The position numbers and the translations under genes are program-made. Shown here piece by piece: positions 11,962-23,382 of a stretch of 64,000 nucleotides of DNA. Under the pieces are notes generated by a model that worked only from the letters and a program-made list of their open reading frames with translations, was not told the origin of the DNA and did no database searches. This DNA is from Sanguinoderma infundibulare (lineage: Eukaryota; Basidiomycota; Agaricomycetes; Polyporales; Polyporaceae). The DNA is taken from assembly GCA_032821775.1 (NCBI GenBank), contig JAVLRN010000003.1:4154001-4218000 (forward strand), given 5' to 3'. Each line of letters begins with the position of its first letter. Positions within the stretch are counted from its first letter, which is position 1.

Positions 11962-12120
11962 AACGAGAGGTCGAGTGTATTGTGCAGTGCGAGGTATCCG
12001 AGGTAAACTTAAAAGGTATTATGTTGGAGAGGTATCCCGAGGTAGTCATGTAGTGTTTGGGGCCTATCGACGACAACGTGTAGCGTGTAGCTTAGCGACG
12101 TACCCAACCCATTCAGGGTC

Positions 12121-13868
12121 TCATGCAGAACGGGTACTATCAGACTCTGATTCAGAGGATGCAGACGAAGGAGCGATCCCGACGCCGAGCCGCCTCAACG
12201 TCCCGATCATCCGCAACCACGCCGTGACGGAATTCAGGACGCTCTTTCCCTGCGGCCCAGTCCACCCCTCCAACTCCTTCGCGTCCAGCTGCGCACTGGC
12301 TGCCAAAGCCGAAGTACTAGTACTAGTGCCAGTGAGCCCGCGCCGCAGCTCGGCGAAGTACTTGGTCGCTGTGGGACCCTTGACGCCCGCGATGCGGCTG
12401 ATCTCTGCAAGGAGCGCCTCGTCTGTCTCGCAGTGGCGGCCACGCGCAACGACCGCGTCGTGCACGCCGACGAACGTCTGGCCGCGGCCGTTGGCGGTGA
12501 GGAGGCGGGGCGCGAGGAAGAAGCGGTACGGGCGCACAATGAACGCTACGCGCGGATGCGCGAGCGCGGACGACAGGGAGGAGGGGGTGGGAGTGGGGAT
12601 GGACGGGTGCGCGATGTCGAGGCCGATGCGCGGGGAGCGGAAGACGCGCGGCTTGCCGTCGACGAGCGCGTCGAGGTCCAGGGTCGTCGTGCGCTGGGTG
12701 GTCTTCTTTCCCTTCTTGGTTGGGCTTGGAGTGTCGGAGGTGGGGACTGTGGCGGGCGCTGGGGCGCGGACGAGGTACATGGTCGAAAGGCGCGCGGGGA
12801 TCGACTCGGCGGATGAGGACTGCGAGGGGGCCTGACTGCGCGGCGTCGGCGGGTCGGTAGACGGGGTAGGGGCAGAGGCTGAGGAAGGGAATGCGGCGAT
12901 GTCGCGGCCCCAGTGGACTGCGACAAGCTCCGCGATGTCCTTCGCGCCGCTCAAATGGAGGACTTCGTCCACGAGAAGCGAGGGCCCCGAGATGACCTTG
13001 CCGTCACTGACGCGGCGCGCGGATCGGAAGAGCGCCCCTCCGCGGACGATGTCCTCTTTCTCCTTTCCTTCCTTTGACGAATCGGTCTGGGAGGTGGATG
13101 GAGGAGGGTTGGAGAAGAACTTGGAGGTGAGGGCGGGCGGTGCGCGCCCGAGGGTGACGTCTAGTCCTTTGCGAGTGCCGCCTCTGTAGCCGGTTGGGAC
13201 CACTGTCGCTCGCGTTCTTTTGCCTGGTTCGCCCGAGGACGACGGAGGGCGATGGAAGTACCTACGGGCGCACATTGTGACAGTAGTTTGTCAGTGAGGC
13301 ATAGTAGGCCTTCGCGCGGGTGGACTCACCAACGCCCGCGCTCGCTCTGCTCGGGGCTCGCGTGCGTGAACGGGTCTTCGTGGCAGCCGGTCTTGTACAG
13401 GTAGAACTCGATCTCCAGCAGTTCGAGCTGCTCGCTGCCTTTCGCGCTCCGGATCTCTATTCGGTAGTTGTGCAGCAGCTCCGACGCAATTTGAACAAAG
13501 CGCGTGTCGATCGCGGACATGGAGTTGAGCCCGCTGAGGTCTAGCAGCTCAAGGAGGTCGTTTGGTACACCAGACCGTGCCGGAACTGCCCAGCGTCCCG
13601 CAGTCGGCGGCGGCGTCGAGCGTTCCACCGCATCGGTCGTGTTCATGTCGGGTTGGGAACTTGAACCAAGCAGCGCAGCGGGCATATCGAGCGCACGCCC
13701 AATGTCAAACGTTGAGAAGTCGCTTTCTAGCGCGACTCTGGCGATCTTCTTCGCTGGTGGCGAGACGAGGTCGGAGGCGGAGAACTGACGGTGCACGATG
13801 GACCCTTGCTGTGGACGGTCCGAGGTATCATCCGAGTCGTCGCGGCTTCGCTTGCTACGTAAGCTCAT
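12121..13868 (-). CDS. Conserved fungal protein of unknown function (possible distant DNA-glycosylase-like fold)
   Basis: Two exons (13330-13868 and 12121-13261), one 68-bp intron, closing exactly at 559 residues. The N-terminal ~75 residues are basic and Ser-rich, possibly a nuclear signal. The conserved core around residues 130-260 contains EFYLYKTGCHEDPFTHA, the splice junction GRW|YFHR, YRGGTRKGLDVTLG, GGALFRS and GPSLLVDEVL. The order acidic EFYLY, H-rich turn, RGGTRKG, GGALFR loosely recalls methylpurine-DNA glycosylases, but this is only a resemblance. The C-terminal half has a Pro/Ser linker and a helical tail ending in an acidic Ser-Glu tract. Convergent with the permease, 160 bp apart. 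The gene is intact; its function is not known to me. Confidence 0.75.
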
Positions 13869-14420
13869 TAGCGGGGTTTGTCATGGAGAGATACCTTGTT
13901 GCTTACTTAGAGCGCATTATGAAAGGTTGACTAGCGTTCATGAGTTCCGGCAACCTTTTATGCCACGGCCCACCATGCTGAGTCAGCCTCATCGCAAAGA
14001 ACCCGAGCAAATCGAAACATACTCTGGAGATTATATAAAGCTTGAGCACAGTTAGAGGCGGAGAATGCGCTGATATGTTTTTTGTCTCGTGAGTTGTATC
14101 GAAGGACGTGCAAAGCAAGTTCACGGCTGGCAGCACCGCATCAAAGTTTATATTCATTAAACGCCCGATGTTCCTCCAAAACGGGTTCGGTAACTGACTT
14201 ACCAAAAGGAGGCATATATGTTGGCGATCAAAGGAGTAGCCACGTCACGGTCTCTAAGTGCTAGTATGGCTATTGGGTCTCTATTAATAACTGCTCTAAC
14301 TTTATCCACCAGTTTGTTCACCGTCGTCAGATAAGTAGACGTCGGACCTCGTCGCGTAGCGGCCACTGGTAGGTGTCCTGCTAACTGGTGCTCAGATGTC
14401 TCTAGAATTCCTTGCACGCA
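13869..14420. other. Intergenic stretch
   Basis: 552 bp upstream of the conserved protein and downstream of terpene synthase 1. No gene or repeat recognised; AT content is higher than in neighbouring coding DNA. Confidence 0.5.
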
Positions 14421-15680
14421 CTAAACATCCCACAACTTCGCCAGGTCCTCCATCGACAGCACTTTAAATTGAGCATCGCCGACACACCCCACCGCGATCT
14501 TCATCGGAAGAAGTGGCACCAGCCCCGTCCTCGCGTACTCGGGCCCTCTGTCACCGAAGTACCGCCCACTCGCGAAAGACCAGTCCCAGGTAGCGCGACG
14601 TGTATTACCGATGGGGTCGAGATACACTTGCAGTTGGCGGTCGATCTCCTCACCAAACGAAGGCACCGCACGGAGCTGTGCGTCAAATGCCTCCGTGAGC
14701 TCATCGTTGCGCCTTTCGAGCCACTCGATGGCTCCATCGAGGGTGAGATCAAAGTTGTGCATAGCGATGGTGACAAAGCTGTAAACACTGATCCCCTTGA
14801 CTTGTTCTCGGCTGTACGAAATTATATCCTGGATGATCTGGTGTTAGACCTCGTAGCTGAATCCATGGCGCAACTCACGTTATCGAGTACGACCAACTCG
14901 CAACAGATCCTCATAGCCTCGGAGACCGACGGGTAAGAAAGGACGTCGTCGGGGATGGAGAGGCGCAGTGCGCCGACTGCGAGCGTTGGATAGACACCGG
15001 CATCCCGCAGACGAATGGAGACGTACTCGTCCACAGTCAACAGCGGGGATCCTCAGTCGCGCCATTCCGCTAGCTCGACGACGCCTTCAAGGTACTCCGT
15101 AAAGCACGCAACAAACTATTGTGCGCCCACCGGAGCTGCGAAGCTTTGAACGCGTTCCCAGAATCTAGAGAACGACAAGGATGGCCCGGGATCCAGAGGT
15201 GCTGCATGACAGTCTAAGGGAGAACGTACTGTCGAACCATCTCCGAAATGACCACTTCACCACTTGGACGACGCTTGCTGGGGTTCCGGATAGCGTCCAT
15301 GCAGGCCGTCATCATTTGGCGCACCACATGGCCGGGCTGGAGGTCTGTGTACTCATCGATGACGAAGAATAAATTGAGCAGGTCGAGGCCCGTGCGAAGG
15401 TGTTCTGAGCGAGGTCGAAAAGCATTTCAGAATGTCATACAGCCATGAGCAGCATTGAAGGACGCGTACCTCGGGAAGCATCCGGAAGAAGAAGTCTCGC
15501 GAAGAGGATGAAGTTACAGAGGTCAAAGGCGTGCTGAGATCTCGGCGGGAATGGGGTGAACGATCGAAACCAATCATTCCCCTCGATCGCGACGTCTTGA
15601 TGGTGTGGGTTGATCTCCGGGCTTTTCCACTTCCAGTTGGCGATTAAGTTTGGAATCCGAAGGTAAGACGGAGCAGCCAT
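14421..15680 (-). pseudogene. Sesquiterpene synthase 1, two in-frame stops
   Basis: Class I terpene cyclase that would cyclise farnesyl diphosphate in the cytosol. Exons (minus) 15470-15680, 15230-15404, 14879-15164 and 14421-14828 sum to 1,080 nt and keep phase. Exon 2 carries the metal-binding motif in FFVIDEYTD. The last exon starts with DIISYSRE, the NSE/DTE motif, and the downstream RY pair (SGRYFG) is present. All landmarks and splice sites are good, but exon 3 has TAG at 15,116-15,118 and TGA at 15,053-15,055. Aligned with synthase 2 these fall on ordinary codons, and each could come from one C-to-T change (CAG and CGA). Unless the stops are assembly errors, no full-length enzyme is made. 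Paralogous to the gene at 20.7-24.2 kb, same strand. Confidence 0.8.
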
Positions 15681-17257
15681 GGGATCTCTTGAGTCGATAG
15701 AGTGGGGAACCCTCTTCGGGCTGATGAAGGAGGATGACGGGAAAGACCTTGACTGTTGCGTTTAGCATCGTCTATAACGTACTCGAACACTCACCACCAT
15801 TGCAAGTCTGCAGACTGACCCTTCACAGCCGTCGACCATTTAGCTCTTGCGAGTTACGCTAGACTTGTCTAAAGAGAGTGCCGATGTATAAGCGCGACAG
15901 ACAGCGTCAGGCTCTAACGCAGGTCTGCCTTCCAAGCTGACAGTTTTTGAAAGGATTTGGAAGGCTGCACATGGTTCTATAATAGGAGATTCAATACGCC
16001 AGACGATGTCTGCGCTCCCGCTGTCAGTCTATGCTTCATCGCCTGCCTTGTTTCCGTCAACGCTAGATCAGCCCTGAGGACGTCGGAAGGCATGAAGTTC
16101 GGATTCGATTCTTGCAGTTCTACCGGATTTGAAGCAGCTAGGATGCTGTCTGGTTGAGCATGGAGGAGGCGGGGCGTGGCCCTGAACGAAGCGAACAGTC
16201 TGCGACGAACCCCGCTGAAAGTCAGCCACGAAATCCACTAAGATGAAGAGCTTTGTTCACCTGAGCATTGTGCAGCGCATTCGAGATATGAGCTGGGCAT
16301 CTGGACGGACGAATTTCCGTTGAAATAGACAACGAATAAATAGAGGAGAGATTTCGAGCGACCTCCTTGAGGCTCATCGATATGAGGTCACGTGGTGATT
16401 AACGGCGGCTTGAATGGTTACTGTCGGAAGGTGTCGTTCACTTTGCCTCTGTCCCTCCACCGCCGCCTCGATCACATCAGGTCCTACACACATCGAACCC
16501 CAATTGTGGTGCATTCTGTCAGGACATTATGGCAGCTGAAAGAGGTCGCCTCACACGGTACAATTGGTCTTGTTCCTGTGCATCTGTGTGCGCGGTCACG
16601 CTGGCGCCCGTCTTCAAGCTTCAACGTTGTCAACTTCAAAGGACAAGGAGAATCTGTCGCTGACTTGTACAACCCATTCAATTGCCGGCATTTCGCATTT
16701 GAATGCGCGCCTCTGGATCATGGACACGGACTCGGCCGCCCGCAAGTACGCCCGCACTTGTCCCCGGGTTACCGGTTCCAATCTGATCAAACCCATCCCA
16801 CACAGTTCCTCACGTTACAGTGGAATTACCCAGGCATCTGGAGGGAAGGTGGCATCCTTGTTTCTTTCTTTCACAAACGAAATTCGCGTCAACCATACCT
16901 AGGCCATGCTCGTGATCTCACGACCACAGAGGCGTGTAACCATACGTGCAACACATGAGGGCTTTTTGCACGGCTTCCTTTCCTCCATACCCTTCTTTTC
17001 AAGTCATGCTCCTCTGCGATATTCAGTTATTCCAGCGTCCGCTTGTCCCGATACGTCAACATCGACTGCTACACGGACGGCTCTTCGCCAATAGGTGACC
17101 AATGCCTCCCACCTCCTCTATGCGCGCTGACTCACTTTCGCCCACTTTTGGGGAATTTTCTCGCAGGAATGACCATATAAAAGCTGGAGAATAGCCCTTC
17201 GAGTCAGCGGTGCGAGTCGATACGCCATCGCCTACCACAGCAGCGGAACACAACACC
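15681..17257. other. Intergenic region, divergent promoters of terpene synthase 1 and copper radical oxidase
   Basis: 1.58 kb between two genes transcribed outward. A TATA box (TATAAAA, 17,176-17,182) lies 76 bp before the oxidase start codon. Open frames of up to 188 codons exist (for example 16,392-16,958) but show no domain, splice logic or family motif, and I do not call them genes. Confidence 0.5.
17176..17182 (+). promoter_or_regulatory. TATA box of the copper radical oxidase
   Basis: TATAAAA, 76 bp before the ATG at 17,258, a normal distance for fungal core promoters with a short leader. Confidence 0.55.
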
Positions 17258-19110
17258 ATGAAGCCGTCTTCTCTCTCTGTTCTCTCGCTCCTCGCCGCCC
17301 TGTCCGGTGCAGCTCCTTCCGCGCCCGGGTGGTCTTTCAACCTCAAGAACACCACCTCGGGCGTCGTCGCTCTCGAGTCCATCGTCGTCTCCCCCACTCT
17401 AGTCGTATTCTACGACCGTGCCTCCAACGACCCTTTGCAGATCAACAACCACTCCGCATGGGGTGCTCTTTGGAACCTCGAGACGGACACAGTCACCCCG
17501 CTCGACCTCGTCACAAACTCGTTCTGCGCCAGCGGCGCCTTTATCAGCAACGGCTCCATGGTATGTATTCGCCTCAGTCTGAAGCCTATAGCGGGTCACG
17601 AGAACTCTCATCAAGGTCAGCGTCGGTGGGGACCCGAACGGCTTCCCAGGGAACCCCGGCATTGAGGCTGGACAACAAGCCATCCGTATCTTCGAGCCTT
17701 GCACCTCGCCTAGTGGAGAGGGCTGTACCGTGTTCGAGGATCCAGCCAATCTCCATCTCCTCGAGAAGCGTTGGTATCCGTCGACTGCGCGCCTTTTCGA
17801 TGGCAGTCTTTTGATTGCTGGCGGGCAGCACGAAGACGGTGGTTTTTACAACGTCGACCCCGCTAACAGCTTCGAATTCTTCCCACCCAAGGAGAGCACC
17901 CCGAGACCGTCCGAGTTCCTGGAGCGGAGTCTTCCTTCTAATATGTTCCCGCGGTATGCTTCGTCGTTCCTATTGCCTGACCTGAGAGGTGCTCACGACT
18001 CCTTCCGATAGTATATTCGCTCTACCCGACGGCACGGTCTTCATGGTCGCAAACAACCAAACAATCATTTACGACGTCGAGGCCAACACCGAAACCATCC
18101 TCCCTGACATCCCGAACAATGTCCGCGTTACGAACCCCCTTGACGGATCGGCCATCCTCCTCCCCCTCTCGCCGCCCGACTACATCCCAGAGGTCCTCGT
18201 GTGCGGCGGAACACAGACAGACATCGTCGACCCTTCCCTTCTCTCCTCGCAGACCCCGGCCACCTCCCAGTGCTCCCGTATTACGGTCACGCCCGAGGGG
18301 ATCGCCAAGGGCTGGGTGGTCGAGCACATGCTCGAGGGCCGCACCATGCCCGAGCTCGTCCATCTCCCCAACGGGCAAGTTCTCATCGCCAACGGCGCGG
18401 GCACTGGCTTCCCGGCCATCGCCCAGGTCCCCGACGCCATCGGCGGCTCAGACGCGGACCACCCCGTCCTGACCCCCTCGCTCTACACACCCGACCTGCC
18501 GCTCGGGCAGCGGTTCAGCAACGCGGGCATGCCCACCTCCGACATCCCGCGGGTATACCACTCGAGCATCACACTCACCGTGCAGGGCAACTTCCTCATC
18601 GCGGGCAGCAACCCGAACAACAACTTCACGGACGACCCGACGCTCCGGTTCCCCAGCGAGCTGCGCGTGGAGACCCTCGACCCAGCGTACATGTTCGTCG
18701 ACCGGCCGAAGATTCTCAGCGCGCCCGCGAAGGTGCCCTTCAACAGCTCCGTCACCGTCCCCATCTCGATCCCGGCCGCGCTGCGCCGCGCCGGAGCGAA
18801 GGTGCAAGGTGTGTTGTAGCGCTCCGTCTCAGGGAATGTCGAGCGACGACTGACTAGATCCGATTCGCGCGCTGTAGTTTCACTGGTGGACCTCGGTTTC
18901 TCGAGCCACGCGTTCCACTCCAGCGCCCGCCTCGTCTTCATGGACGCGACGATCTCGAAGGACAAGAAATCGCTCACCTTCGTGACGCCGCCGAACGGTC
19001 GTATCTACCCGCCTGGGCCGGCTACGATCTTCCTCACCATCGACGATGTCTCGAGCGTGGGCGCGTGGGTCATGGTCGGGAGTGGAAACTCGCCGCCGAC
19101 TCTCGAGTGA
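17258..19110 (+). CDS. Copper radical oxidase (glyoxal-oxidase family), secreted
   Basis: Oxidises simple aldehydes or alcohols to acids with release of hydrogen peroxide, feeding extracellular peroxidases. Exons 17258-17560, 17616-17953, 18012-18808 and 18878-19110 give 556 residues, exactly in frame. Residues 1-18 form a signal peptide ([17 protein letters not shown]). The Cys-Tyr cofactor pair is visible: Cys90 in NSFCASG and Tyr155 in [11 protein letters not shown], spaced 65 residues as in Phanerochaete glyoxal oxidase. The copper ligands Tyr396-His397 (VYHSSITL) and His490 (SSHAFHSS) are present. Kelch-type repeats fill the middle and a DUF1929-like domain ends the protein. All active-site residues are intact, so it should be functional. 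Its place between two terpene synthases may be chance or a tailoring role. Confidence 0.93.
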
Positions 19111-19482
19111 GCTTGAAGGCAGAGGAGGAAGCCAAGCGGAGAAGTAAGGTGGTAAATCCTTGTTGGTTCAGGTGTTTGTTGGAATAGTGAGTTCGAATAC
19201 CAGTATTTATGTTGCTGGATAGCAGGATCTCGGACAGTGAACGTGCGCCGTGCTCCACCGCTGCGGTTTCTAACCTGCAAGTTTCATTTCCGTGAGGTGT
19301 GAGGAATCGGTGCGTGGACCTACACGAGTCCATCTTTGCCACCAGAGTCATGTGTCCGAATCTAAGTTTACTGTATGTCGCGACCCGCCTGGGGTATTCA
19401 ATAGACCCGGTAACGCCCGATCTCAGATCCCGATGGTCCTCTTATAATCCGTGGGATGTCGCACGTCCCTAACCCGACCTTG
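19111..19482. other. Intergenic stretch
   Basis: 372 bp between the oxidase stop codon and the MYND relic. Nothing recognised beyond presumptive 3' UTR sequence. Confidence 0.5.
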
Positions 19483-20500
19483 ACTTCAGACGACCACCAA
19501 CAAAGCCCAAATATCAAAACTTCCAGCTGCCAAGCCACAACTCCCCGTGTTCACCTCCTCCGAAAAGCCCGGTACGTACGTCGTCGGACGCAACCACGCG
19601 TCTTGGTTCCTCGTCTTCTCATCGGACCGTACGGTGTACGGATGAAGCGCGTAGACCTCTAGAGCCTCAACTTCGTCACGTCCGATCCGACCACTGTCGG
19701 CGCGACGAGCCCAGACACCGCCCGCCCGCGATTCTGCATCGGAGGGAGCATGGGCGGCGAAGCCCTCAGCACGCTCTTGAAGCTTAGAGACCGCGAAGGA
19801 CAATGCCCGATCACGTGATCAGGTGCAGTGCCCGCAAAGAGCGATTCGGTGGCTACGGTGGGGTTATCGCGGAGGTTCAAGTCAACGTCCCGGAGACGGA
19901 GCTTGCCTAGGCGTGCGCGCGGTGCTTCAAGTGGGAAGTTGCGGGAGGGCCGCGTTGGCTCCGTTGCTCCGGATGTAAGGAGCGATACTACTGCTCAAAG
20001 GAGGTGCGCCGCACGTCTAAATTCCTGTATGGTAATGTGCATGGCTTGGCTGACAGATCGCGTCCACAGTGTTAAAAGGAAGATCGGAAGCCGAACCTAC
20101 ACAAGGGCGAGTGTGATCTGCTGAAGCAAGGGAAGGCGTACGAAGTCGAACGCCGCCGTGGGTTGCACGATAACGAGTGGTGGATGAACAGAAGCATGCT
20201 CGGTAAGCCAGGCGCTGCGCTGAATCCGCGTTCACTGACCCGATCTGTACGGCGTCGCTGGAATGCGTAGGTTCTATGGGCTCTATGTCTCTCATGGACC
20301 ACGTTGCGAGGTACGAGCAAGCCATGGACGACGGAGATTGTGACAACCTTGGCTATGGGTCTCGGAAACCTCTGGTACTGCTCCTTACCCTGAGGTATCC
20401 CGGAACGTGGACCATCGACCAGCGGGTTCTGGATGAGCTGGACGACTTGTCGGATGACGACCCTTTGTCGGATAAAAGTCTGGCAAACGACATCGATTAA
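19483..20500 (+). pseudogene. MYND zinc-finger protein relic
   Basis: Coding-like pieces follow one another in changing frames: an N-terminal part with SWFLVFSSDR, a segment with GGEALSTLLKLRDREG, then a MYND finger at about 19,912-20,030 with CARCF…CSGC KERYYCSKE, its C-terminal half LHKGECDLLKQGK, and a tail RRRGLHDNEWWMNRSML ending in an acidic stretch (stop at 20,500). MYND fingers bind proline-rich partners. The sixth zinc ligand (normally SKEC) is shifted out by one base, and I could not join the pieces with good splice sites. I therefore regard it as decayed, though a multi-intron gene is possible. A second copy without the finger lies at 36.5-37.1 kb. Confidence 0.5.
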
Positions 20501-21250
20501 CTGGTATGACAATCAATCTTATTCACAATGTACAGAGGTTCCCCGGGGTTCAGTACTCAGTACTCAAAACATAAAATCAAATGAACATGTTGTACAGGCA
20601 CACGATCGTCTGCCCACGTCTAAAGACTCGCACAGTACTCGCAGTATCACTTCTATATGCTCTAACCCCAGCGCCTCGGAACAGGCCGCAAGGCCCAAAG
20701 TCCCTCCTTACACGGCTATCGCCAAAGTGCCGGCCCCGACCGCGATCTCCTCGCCTTTCTCGAGGTTATCCACCAACGCGACCACGACGCCCCCGGAGCT
20801 CCGGCTCACATGCCTCGGGAGGAGCGGCACCATGCGCGTCTGCTGGTACTCGCACCCGCGGCTCCCAAAGTACCTGCAGGACTCGAAGCTCCAGCAGTCG
20901 TTCGCGCGCGGCCAGTTGCAGAGGCAGTCCTTGACGTACTCGATCAGGGCCGCGTTGATGGCGAAGCTGTTGAAGGACGGGATGCGGTCGAGCGCGTTGA
21001 AGAAGCGGTCCTCGAGCTGTTTGCGGTGGTCGAGTGCCCAGCGCATGGCGCCGTCGAGGTCGGTGCGGAGCTCGTGCATGGCGACGGTGAGGATGTTGTT
21101 CTGGTCGTTGCACGTCGCTTGTTCGCGGTTGTACGAGGCGATGTCCTGTGCATGCGTGAAAGTCGGGGAGTCAGGGTCTGGATTGTCTTTGGGAAGATGG
21201 TGTACTGACGTTGTCCACGGCGACTAGGTCGGCGACCAGCGATGTCAGTT

Positions 21251-23382
21251 CACTGCGCGCCCGGTAGGTCGGGAAAATGACGAGGTCCAATCCCTGAGGT
21301 ATTGTTCGGGGAATATGCGAGTTTCGGACTAGGGAAAATCACTATGTTAGTTGGCAGTTCTACATAGCGAAAATGGACAAGAAACTTACCCTTTTACGAC
21401 CTTCTTCAAAATGCGGTCCGAGCGAAAAGTACGAGGATGGTTGTTGTATTTCGCAGATAAAATCTAGGCATAATTACCGGGATTAGCGGGGGTTTTGACT
21501 GGTTCTTAGTCGGCATTTACGCTGGGAGAGATGGTGAAAAAGCCAGTGGGGGGAATCCATGATTGTCGGGTAGCATTGGTGGGCGCGGGCGTTCGAGAGC
21601 AGTAGAGATAAGACATATGCATATGGTACGGAGCACAATCATACATGGGTACAATAGATGAGAGAAGCATTTGCATTCGCGGTGTTGCCGGGCTGCCAAG
21701 CAGCCATATAGCCCTGCTTGCGCATGTTCTGCATGTAAGTCTTTGCAATGACCGCCGTGGCCCAGTTATTGATGTAGCGCTTTATTTACGGCGTGCCAAG
21801 TAGTCCTGACGTTGGTGAGTATGCGCCAATTCCGGAGGCGGATTCTTTCTCGAGAAAGCGAGCGATTTTGGACGCACCTGTGTACCCACGCGTCTCATTC
21901 CTCGGTCTCGTCAAGCTCGCTTCCTAGACCCGGATCGCTTTCGCCTATAATGCGCGCCACGCATCCCCGGGAAACGCATGCAGTTCCTCTTGCCTATAGC
22001 GTATGGCTCGTCATCCGATTTTCTAGCTTTGGTCGAAGCCAACCAGCTATGCCACAAACTCACGTCAGATAGCATAAGCTAACACGGAACTCACCTGGAT
22101 AGAGTCACTTATTTCCATCATCCCTCGCCCCATAAGTATACCCTATGCATCCACAACCCAGCACTCTCATTCTCATCCCAAGCGCGCACAAGTCGACCTG
22201 TCATTGCCGCAACTCCTCCACCAAGGCACCCCTCCTACGACCTCCTCTCCAGCTCCCGACACTGTTCCCTTATCTGCTCCTACCGCTACCATCTCGGAAC
22301 CAGACAGAACACTCACCAATTGTCTGTAAACCCGTCGCTGCCGCCGGGACCTTAAATCTTCAAGTACAACTTGTGCCTCGCTCCTGCTGTCGGGATGGAC
22401 GTCGAAGGTCGGCGCAGGCGGAATACATATGGTGTTGGATGGGGCTGGACTGCGCGCCGCTCCATCCCGCTGATGCTCTCAAGTGGGAGAAATGTTCGGC
22501 CAATTAGCAGCGAGTCCGGCAATTAATATGAAAAGGTGAGACACACATGGTATCGCCACGCCTAAGAGCCTAGTTGGTCGGTAACGTAGTCCATGTAGAC
22601 CTCCGGTGAGGGGCACGGCCACAACGATAGGGTTCGGTGGAGGAGGCGGCGGGGAGCGAGGCGGCGGTGGTCATGAGCGGGATGAGCAGCCTCTCCCAAG
22701 AGGCCGCTTGTCTCGGAAGATCTGCACATTGATACTCACCTGAGAGTATCCTAATCAATGCCTCTCCCTCAGCTCCGCCGTGGGCAACTCCGTGGTTGGG
22801 CCGATCAAGTCAAGCGTGGAGGACATGCACGACGGTTCGAGCTCGTACGCAGGCTGTACGGTCGCGTACTGGTTCCTACTCAGCATCGTCAGCGTCGAGT
22901 TTGTTGGCCTGTTGGGGCAAGGAGGGGACCGCGAACGACGACAAGGCGCAGGCGCAGGCCAAGACGAAGAGTTTGGAGGACGTCGAGGAGGAGGTGGTGA
23001 AGGAGAAGGTGGACGTCGATGACCGCATAATTGCCACTGGACGACGGGATGCGAAGGAGGGGGAGATGGATGTGAGCGAGTAGAGAATGGTAGATGTTGT
23101 CGCTGTCTGCGTCAGCCACGGGTGCGCGCTACTCTCGGTTTGCTGAACTCGTAACTGCATGTCATTTTTCGTCAGGTAGTTAGTCGCCATAATCGCAATG
23201 TATTCCTCGGATCTCTCGGGCGGCAAGTATGGTGGCGAAAATGAACATGTTTCCTTGATTTGTTACTACGTCGTAAAACTCACGGACTTTCTACCAGTCC
23301 GAATTAACCCCGATCTACGATCGCGAAACGCGATTACCCCTGCGTTTCATCGTACTTATCCCGACCTCTGGGGCACGTAGTG
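21251..23382. mobile_element. Non-autonomous C-A-C-T-A (CMC/EnSpm) element, 2,132 bp
   Basis: The right end, reverse-complemented, begins CACTACGTGCCCCAGAGGTC. The left end begins CACTGCGCGCCCGGTAGGTC. The first 27 bp match at 21 positions, both followed by GGGA. The element is flanked by GTT at 21,248-21,250 and 23,383-23,385, the 3-bp target duplication typical of CACTA elements. It interrupts an exon of sesquiterpene synthase 2 and restores its frame when left out. No transposase is visible inside, so it must move in trans. It contains coding-like scraps that may be captured host sequence (separate entry). Confidence 0.9.
21655..22945. other. Coding-like scraps inside the CACTA element
   Basis: Minus strand, about 21,790-21,655: RYINNWATAVIAKTYMQNMR followed by KQGYMAAWQPG and a stop. 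Plus strand, about 22,770-22,925: a transporter-like end with VGNSVVGPIKSSVEDMHDG, then a hydrophobic AYWFLLSIVSVEFVGLL. The second resembles the last helix of an MFS-type transporter, but the evidence is thin. Neither looks like a CACTA transposase. They may be captured exons, which would make this a Pack-type element. Confidence 0.35.

Noticed and set aside
12433..12835. Plus-strand frames overlapping the conserved protein
   Set aside because: The minus-strand model closes exactly over one intron and contains conserved blocks; the plus frames are shadows.
16392..16958. 188-codon plus-strand frame upstream of the copper radical oxidase
   Set aside because: No domain, no compositional sign of coding, no splice logic; long chance frames are common in this GC-rich DNA.
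21248..21460. Apparent exon upstream of LTSLVADL in synthase 2, with a GTAAG...CTAG intron and a P450-like peptide
   Set aside because: It lies inside the transposon from 21,251 on, and the reading frames across the supposed intron do not join; I treat it as chance.
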